The notes beneath the pieces were generated by a model that worked only from the letters and a program-made list of their open reading frames with translations, searched no databases and had not been told where the DNA came from. DNA of 64,000 nt from Serinicoccus sediminis (GTDB taxonomy: Bacteria > Actinomycetota > Actinomycetes > Actinomycetales > Dermatophilaceae): assembly GCF_004153545.1 (NCBI RefSeq), contig NZ_SDVA01000003.1, positions 177,954 to 241,953 of the forward strand. Reading direction: 5' to 3'. Both the position numbers and the translations under genes were made by a program. Shown here piece by piece: positions 59,706 to 64,000 of this stretch (positions within the stretch are counted from its first letter, which is position 1; each line of letters starts with the position of its first letter).

Positions 59706-61511
59706 GTGCCAGCCAGGTCCTCGTCCCACCCCGGTATGGGTGCGGTGCCCCACGACGACGGCGTCACCTTCCGCGTCTGGGCGCCGCAGGCCCGCCAGGT
59801 CGCGGTGGTGGGGGACTTCTGCGGCTGGGACGCGCGACGCCGCACCGTCCTGGCGAAGGACCACCACCGCTCCGGCACCTGGTCGGCCTTCGTGCCGGGC
59901 GCGGGCCCGGGCACGCACTACCGCTTCCTCGTGCGCCGCGGCGGCCCCTACCTCTCCCGGCAGGACCCGTGCGCGCGGCAGGTCACCGGCGCGCGCGGTG
60001 CGTCCGTCGTCTTCGACCCGCGGCACCTCGACTGGGGCGACGAGCCCTTCCGGGCCCCGGGGTGGGACGACCTCGTCGTCTACGAGATGCACGTGCCGAC
60101 CTTCGCCGCGACGGCGGAGGGGCCGGGCACCTTCGACACCGCCGTGGGGCGTCTGGACCACCTGGCGTGGCTCGGGGTGAGCGCCGTCGAGGTGATGCCG
60201 CCCTTCGAGTTCGCCTCCGCGACGAGCTGGGGCTACAACCCCTCCCAGCTGTACGCCGTCGAGTCCAGCTACGGCGGTCCGCACGCCTTCGCGCGGTTCG
60301 TCCGGGAGGCGCACGCCCGGGGGATCGCGGTGATCCTCGACGTGGTGCACAACCACCTGGGGCCGGACGGCCCGCACCTGTGGCGCTTCGACGGCGCGGC
60401 CGGGCGGCGCCGCTACGGCGGGGCCTACTTCTACAACGACCGCCGGGCGCTGACCCCGTGGGGGGCGACGAGGCCGAACTACGACCGCAAGGCGGTCCGC
60501 AACTTCCTGCGCGACTCCGCCGTCATGTGGCTGGAGGACTTCCGGGTCGACGGGCTGCGCTTCGACGGCACCAACTTCGTGCGGTCGCGGTGGGGCGACG
60601 TGCGCGACCCGGCGCACCACATCGGGGCTGGAGACCGCTACCTCGCCTCGCTCACCAGCGACCTGCGCTCGCGGCAGCCGTGGAAGCTGCTGGTCGCCGA
60701 GGACATGCAGCGCGACCCGGCGGTCACCCGGTCGCCGCAGGAGGGGGGACTCGGCTTCCACAGCCAGTGGGACGCCGGCTTCGTGCACACGGTCCGGGCC
60801 GCGCTGGAGGCCGCCGACGACGCGCACCGGGACGTGCGGGCGGTGGCGGCCGCGGTGCTCGGCGGAGGGGGCGAGCTGCACGAGCGGGTCGTCTACACCG
60901 AGTCCCACGACGAGGTCGCCAACGGCCGGGCCCGGGTGCCGGAGCAGATCACCCCCGGGCACGCCGACTCCTGGCACGCCCGCACCCGGTCCGCCCTCGG
61001 GCTGGTGCTCACGCTGACCGCACCCGGCATCCCGATGCTCTTCCAGGGCCAGGACGTGCTGGAGGACGGCTGGTTCACCGACACCCGCCCGGTCGACTGG
61101 TCCAAGGCCCACCACCGCGCCGGCTTCCTGCACCTGGTCCGGCAGCTCGTCCTGCTGCGCCGCGACGCGTCCGGCACGACGCGGGGGCTGCGCGGACGGC
61201 ATACCGACGTCCTGCGCGCCGACGACGGCGTGCTCGCCTATCACCGGTGGGACCACGGTGGCCCGGGCGACGACGTCGTGGTCGTCGTCAACCTCTCCAC
61301 CCACCCGCGGCACGACCTGCGCCTCGGTATGCCGCGCGCCGGCCGGTGGAGGGTGCGCTGCAACACCGACGCCCCGGGTTTCGGGCCGGGGCTCGGCGCG
61401 GTGCACGCCCACGACACCGACACCGAGCCACGCCCGTGGGACGGTCGCGCGGACAGCGCGCTGGTCACCGTGGGTCCCTACGCCGCCCTGGTGCTGTCGC
61501 AGGACGACTGA
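59706..61511 (+). CDS. GH13 enzyme with N-terminal CBM48 (branching- or TreZ-like)
   Basis: A 601-residue protein: CBM48-like beta domain (~1-105; VTFRVWAPQARQVAVVGDF), then a GH13 barrel. SSYGGPHAFARFVREAHARG, VILDVVHNHLGPDG (region I), VDGLRFDGTNF (nucleophile Asp), LLVAEDMQRD (acid/base Glu) and VVYTESHDEVANG (region IV). The GYNPSQLYAV site resembles malto-oligosyltrehalose trehalohydrolase; IPMLFQGQDVLEDGWF resembles glycogen branching enzymes. Either is possible. No treY or treS lies nearby, which weakens TreZ. Convergent with the last gene. Confidence 0.82.
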   Translation: MPARSSSHPGMGAVPHDDGVTFRVWAPQARQVAVVGDFCGWDARRRTVLAKDHHRSGTWSAFVPGAGPGTHYRFLVRRGGPYLSRQDPCARQVTGARGASVVFDPRHLDWGDEPFRAPGWDDLVVYEMHVPTFAATAEGPGTFDTAVGRLDHLAWLGVSAVEVMPPFEFASATSWGYNPSQLYAVESSYGGPHAFARFVREAHARGIAVILDVVHNHLGPDGPHLWRFDGAAGRRRYGGAYFYNDRRALTPWGATRPNYDRKAVRNFLRDSAVMWLEDFRVDGLRFDGTNFVRSRWGDVRDPAHHIGAGDRYLASLTSDLRSRQPWKLLVAEDMQRDPAVTRSPQEGGLGFHSQWDAGFVHTVRAALEAADDAHRDVRAVAAAVLGGGGELHERVVYTESHDEVANGRARVPEQITPGHADSWHARTRSALGLVLTLTAPGIPMLFQGQDVLEDGWFTDTRPVDWSKAHHRAGFLHLVRQLVLLRRDASGTTRGLRGRHTDVLRADDGVLAYHRWDHGGPGDDVVVVVNLSTHPRHDLRLGMPRAGRWRVRCNTDAPGFGPGLGAVHAHDTDTEPRPWDGRADSALVTVGPYAALVLSQDD

Positions 61512-61522
61512 GGCGAGGCGAC

Positions 61523-63781
61523 TCAGCCCCGCAGCAGCTCGATGCGGACGTCGTCGTCCTCGTAGTCCTCGACGGTGATGGTCAGCTCGACGTCGCCGGT
61601 GCGGCTGTAGGACCCCCAGGACAGCTGTGCCTCGGAGACCACGTCCTGGTCGGTCCAGCTGGACCACCAGCCGTCGGTCCTGGTCAGGAGCTCGACCGGC
61701 TCCCCGTCGACCTGGAAGCGGATGCGTCCCCGGCCCTCGGTCGCGATGCGGGCCCCGAGGCCCCCGGTCGGGACCTCGACGGTGGTCCGCCCGTCCTCGT
61801 CGAGATCGTCGCCGGTCACCGTCGCCAGGACCGTCGAGGAGTCGAGCCGGGACGCCGTCGGCTCCTCGCCCGCCGGCCAGCTGGTGCCGGGGACCTGCGC
61901 CGCGGCGACGTCGAAGTCCTCGTAGGGCACGGGCTCGTAGGCCAGCAGCAGGCTCGACGGGTGGCCTGGTGCGGCCGGCGCGCTCACCCGCAGGGCACCG
62001 GTCGCCGTGGAAGCCGCAGGACCGGCGCGGTCCGGGTCCCGGGCCCACGAACCGTCCCACCACCGGGACTCCTCGATGGCGCGGGAGATGTCGGAGGGGT
62101 CCGGGACCGACCAGAAGGTGGACCACTCACCGTCGTGCCGGAGGACGCCCTGCCCGCCGAGGGGTGACACCGGGCCGGTCGATCCGCGAGGGTCCTCGGG
62201 GACGAGCAGCGCCCAGGTGAGGTCCGCGTCCTCCGGGGGGTCGACCAGCTCGCGCTCCAGCCCGTCCAGCGGCAGCTCCCAGGCGCCGGCCAGGCGGTGC
62301 CCGGAGACCAGCTCCGGTGCCTCGCCCCCGTCCGTCCGTGGCAGCGGGTCGTGGTCGGCGTCGCCCGGCGCGGCACGGGTGGCCACGACCTGGACGTGCT
62401 CGGTGCTCTCCGTGAGGACCTCGACGACGGCGGAGCGCTGCTCACCGTCCTCGGGGACGAGGTCGGCGGGCAGGGTGAACTCGCGGACCGACCCGGGGAC
62501 GTAGACCATCCACCGGCCCTCGCGCACGTCGGGCTGCTGCTCGCGCCAGTCGGCCCGGCCGCCCGTCCACCACTGCAGGTCGCCGTCGTCGGTGACGGGG
62601 ACGCCGTCGACCAGCACCATGACGGCGCCGGTGCGCCCGGCCCACACCCGCAGGGCGCTGCCCGACGAGAGCTCGACGGGCTGCACGAGCCGTCCGTCCG
62701 GGCCGTAGGGCATCTCCGGGCCGGCCTGGTCGACGACGACCGCGTCCTGCGGGACGGGCGGCCCCGCGGTCAGGTCCCCGCTCGGCATCGGCTCGACCAC
62801 CACGTCGTCGGTCTGCGCGTAGAGGCCCAGGACCGCTCCGCCGTCCGGTGGCAGGTCCCCGGTCACCCGGACCTGCGCCTCACCGACGGCGGGCAGGGCG
62901 ACGACGTGGTCCAGCCCCACCGCGGGCTCTCCTCCCGAGCCGGCGCAGGGCAGGGTGAGCGTCGACCCGTCCACCGTGACCTCGCCGACGGGGCGGTCCA
63001 GGGCGGGGTCGTCGGCGGGCGGCATGTCGCACCACAGCACGGCGAAGGAGGCCACGTGGCCGCCGAACCGGGCGTCGACGGTGTTGAGGCTGAGGTCGGC
63101 GCGGCGGCCGGGGACGAGCTCGAGGGTCCCCATGCGGGTCAGCCCCGCGGCGCCGCGCGGTGGCTCGCCGTCCTCGTCCAGCTCGAAGCCCGCCTCCCCG
63201 AGGTCCACCGCACCGACCTGGACGGCACCCTGGCCCGTCGGTGCCGCACCGTCCGACCCGGCGGGCTCCTCGCGGTCCAGGGAGAGCGCATACCCGCCCA
63301 GGGCGACGAGCGGCACGGCCGCGGCGGCGACCCACCACCGCCGGTCCCGGGCAGATGGCTGCGGCGGCGCCTGGGCGACGGCCGGGCCGAGCTCGGTCGC
63401 CAGGTCCGAGCCCCGCAGGGCGTGACGGTCGCCGACCGCCTCGAGCGCGGTGGCCAGCCCCGGGGTGGTGGGCAGCAGCGAGGCGACCTTCTCGGCCGGG
63501 AGCCGCAGCGCCTCGGCGGTGTCGGCCGTGCTGGCGCCCTCGACGAGGCGCAGCACGGCGACCGCGCGCTCGCGCGGGCGCAGCCGCTGCAGCACGTCGC
63601 CGGCGTCCCTGGCCTCGCCCGGGAGGGCGCGCTCGGGCCGGCGGGGCGCGGCGCGCAGGTAGGCCCCGACCAGGGCCGTCCTCACCCCGCCCCCCCCGCC
63701 GCCCCGGCCGACCGCGGCCAGGGTGCCCCCCGTCCGGCGCGCCGCGCGGCCGGTGTCCCCCCGGCTCTCCGCCGCCCGCAC
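61523..63781 (-). CDS. Sigma-region-4-like protein with membrane anchor and large ectodomain (5' end damaged)
   Basis: An open frame of up to 752 residues; the beginning (before about 63,660) is in corrupted sequence and not trustworthy. A sigma-70 region-4-like segment (VLQRLRPRERAVAVLRLVEGASTADTAEAL) lies at ~63-95. Then one membrane helix (WWVAAAAVPLVALGGYAL) and a 580-residue extracellular part with beta-rich modules (VELSSGSALRVWAGRTG, DLELTITVEDYED at the end). It resembles actinobacterial fusions of an ECF-like DNA-binding part to a secreted domain, or a truncated sigma factor whose region 2 lies in the damaged end. Function unknown. Confidence 0.6.
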   Translation of the reverse strand: MRAAESRGDTGRAARRTGGTLAAVGRGGGGGGVRTALVGAYLRAAPRRPERALPGEARDAGDVLQRLRPRERAVAVLRLVEGASTADTAEALRLPAEKVASLLPTTPGLATALEAVGDRHALRGSDLATELGPAVAQAPPQPSARDRRWWVAAAAVPLVALGGYALSLDREEPAGSDGAAPTGQGAVQVGAVDLGEAGFELDEDGEPPRGAAGLTRMGTLELVPGRRADLSLNTVDARFGGHVASFAVLWCDMPPADDPALDRPVGEVTVDGSTLTLPCAGSGGEPAVGLDHVVALPAVGEAQVRVTGDLPPDGGAVLGLYAQTDDVVVEPMPSGDLTAGPPVPQDAVVVDQAGPEMPYGPDGRLVQPVELSSGSALRVWAGRTGAVMVLVDGVPVTDDGDLQWWTGGRADWREQQPDVREGRWMVYVPGSVREFTLPADLVPEDGEQRSAVVEVLTESTEHVQVVATRAAPGDADHDPLPRTDGGEAPELVSGHRLAGAWELPLDGLERELVDPPEDADLTWALLVPEDPRGSTGPVSPLGGQGVLRHDGEWSTFWSVPDPSDISRAIEESRWWDGSWARDPDRAGPAASTATGALRVSAPAAPGHPSSLLLAYEPVPYEDFDVAAAQVPGTSWPAGEEPTASRLDSSTVLATVTGDDLDEDGRTTVEVPTGGLGARIATEGRGRIRFQVDGEPVELLTRTDGWWSSWTDQDVVSEAQLSWGSYSRTGDVELTITVEDYEDDDVRIELLRG

Positions 63782-64000
63782 GCCCAGGCCCGCCCCCCCC
63801 CCCCCCCCGCGCCCCCCCCCCGCCCCCCCCCCCCCCCCCCTCCCCCCCTCCCCCGCCCCCCCCCCCCCCCCCCCCCCCCCCGCCCCCCCCCCCCCCCCCC
63901 CCCCGCCCCCCCCCCCGCCCCCCGCCCCCCCCCCCCCCCCGCCCGCCCCCCCCCGCCCCCCCGCCCCCCGCCCCCCCCCCCCCCCCCCCCCCCCCCCCCC
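63660..64000. other. Poly-C degraded end of sequence
   Basis: From about 63,660 C-runs lengthen; from 63,790 the sequence is almost only C with scattered G and a few T. No gene or structure can be read. This looks like a contig edge made of low-quality homopolymer reads and not like biology. Confidence 0.85.

Noticed and set aside
59706..61511. Firm treZ assignment
   Set aside because: Part of the active site resembles branching enzymes and no treY/treX neighbours are present, so only a GH13 call is safe.
63790..64000. G-quadruplex or telomere-like terminal tract
   Set aside because: The decay is gradual and irregular, with no repeat unit; an artefact is the simpler explanation.

Overview
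The window is a very GC-rich stretch (roughly 70-75 % by eye) of an actinobacterial chromosome. Gene content (EttA, GlbO-type haemoglobin, LutABC, PrsW, paired dynamin-like GTPases), many GTG starts and frequent leaderless promoters suggest a Micrococcales bacterium, possibly Intrasporangiaceae or Ornithinimicrobiaceae. That placement is inference. The right end decays into poly-C from about 63.66 kb and looks like a contig edge.

Region 1 (1-18,950) is the right part of a siphovirus-type prophage. All genes run rightward except the integrase. The order is head-tail joining protein (cut by the left edge), tail terminator, major tail protein, frameshifted tail assembly chaperones, tape measure, minor tail proteins, a pectate-lyase-fold tail spike, small membrane proteins, a TIM-barrel glycosidase, a multidomain endolysin, a holin, a cargo lipoprotein and a tyrosine integrase. 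The prophage ends at a 37-base copy of the 3' end of a tRNA-Lys(CUU) gene, followed by a hairpin that probably was that tRNA's terminator. The intact tRNA-Lys should lie left of the window.

Region 2 (18,951-31,059) holds a YihY membrane protein, tRNA-His, oligoribonuclease, a PrsW protease and an eight-gene nuo operon on the minus strand (nuoA, a NuoB/NuoD-like relic, nuoH, J, K, L, M, N), with tRNA-Arg(UCU) upstream. The operon encodes the complete membrane arm of complex I but no NADH module and no recognisable Fe-S subunit. Gene two looks like a NuoB-NuoD fusion that has lost its cofactor ligands and carries a histidine-rich linker. NuoH has lost its quinone-channel signature. This is the most unusual system in the window.

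Region 3 (31,060-48,800) holds an E. coli-type chorismate mutase/prephenate dehydrogenase, two overlapping dynamin-like GTPases, an SSB paralogue, EttA, an RluA-type pseudouridine synthase, a GH15 glucosidase, a 1,313-residue secreted subtilase with cell-wall-binding repeats inserted in its catalytic domain, TesB, an aldo/keto reductase and an M15-like secreted protein.

Region 4 (48,800-64,000) holds the lutABC lactate-oxidation operon, a thioesterase pair, a divergent regulator/MFS pair with a clear palindromic operator, a CNNM/CBS protein, a racemase, two GH13 enzymes around a truncated haemoglobin, and a sigma-region-4-like transmembrane protein running into the damaged end.

Two sequence-wide patterns stand out. 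Most genes that head a transcription unit have a TANNNT-like box 5-8 bases before the start codon and no Shine-Dalgarno, so they are probably leaderless. The hexamer GTATGC/GCATAC is strikingly frequent and often forces codons (ATA, TAT, GCA, GGT) that are otherwise rare here.
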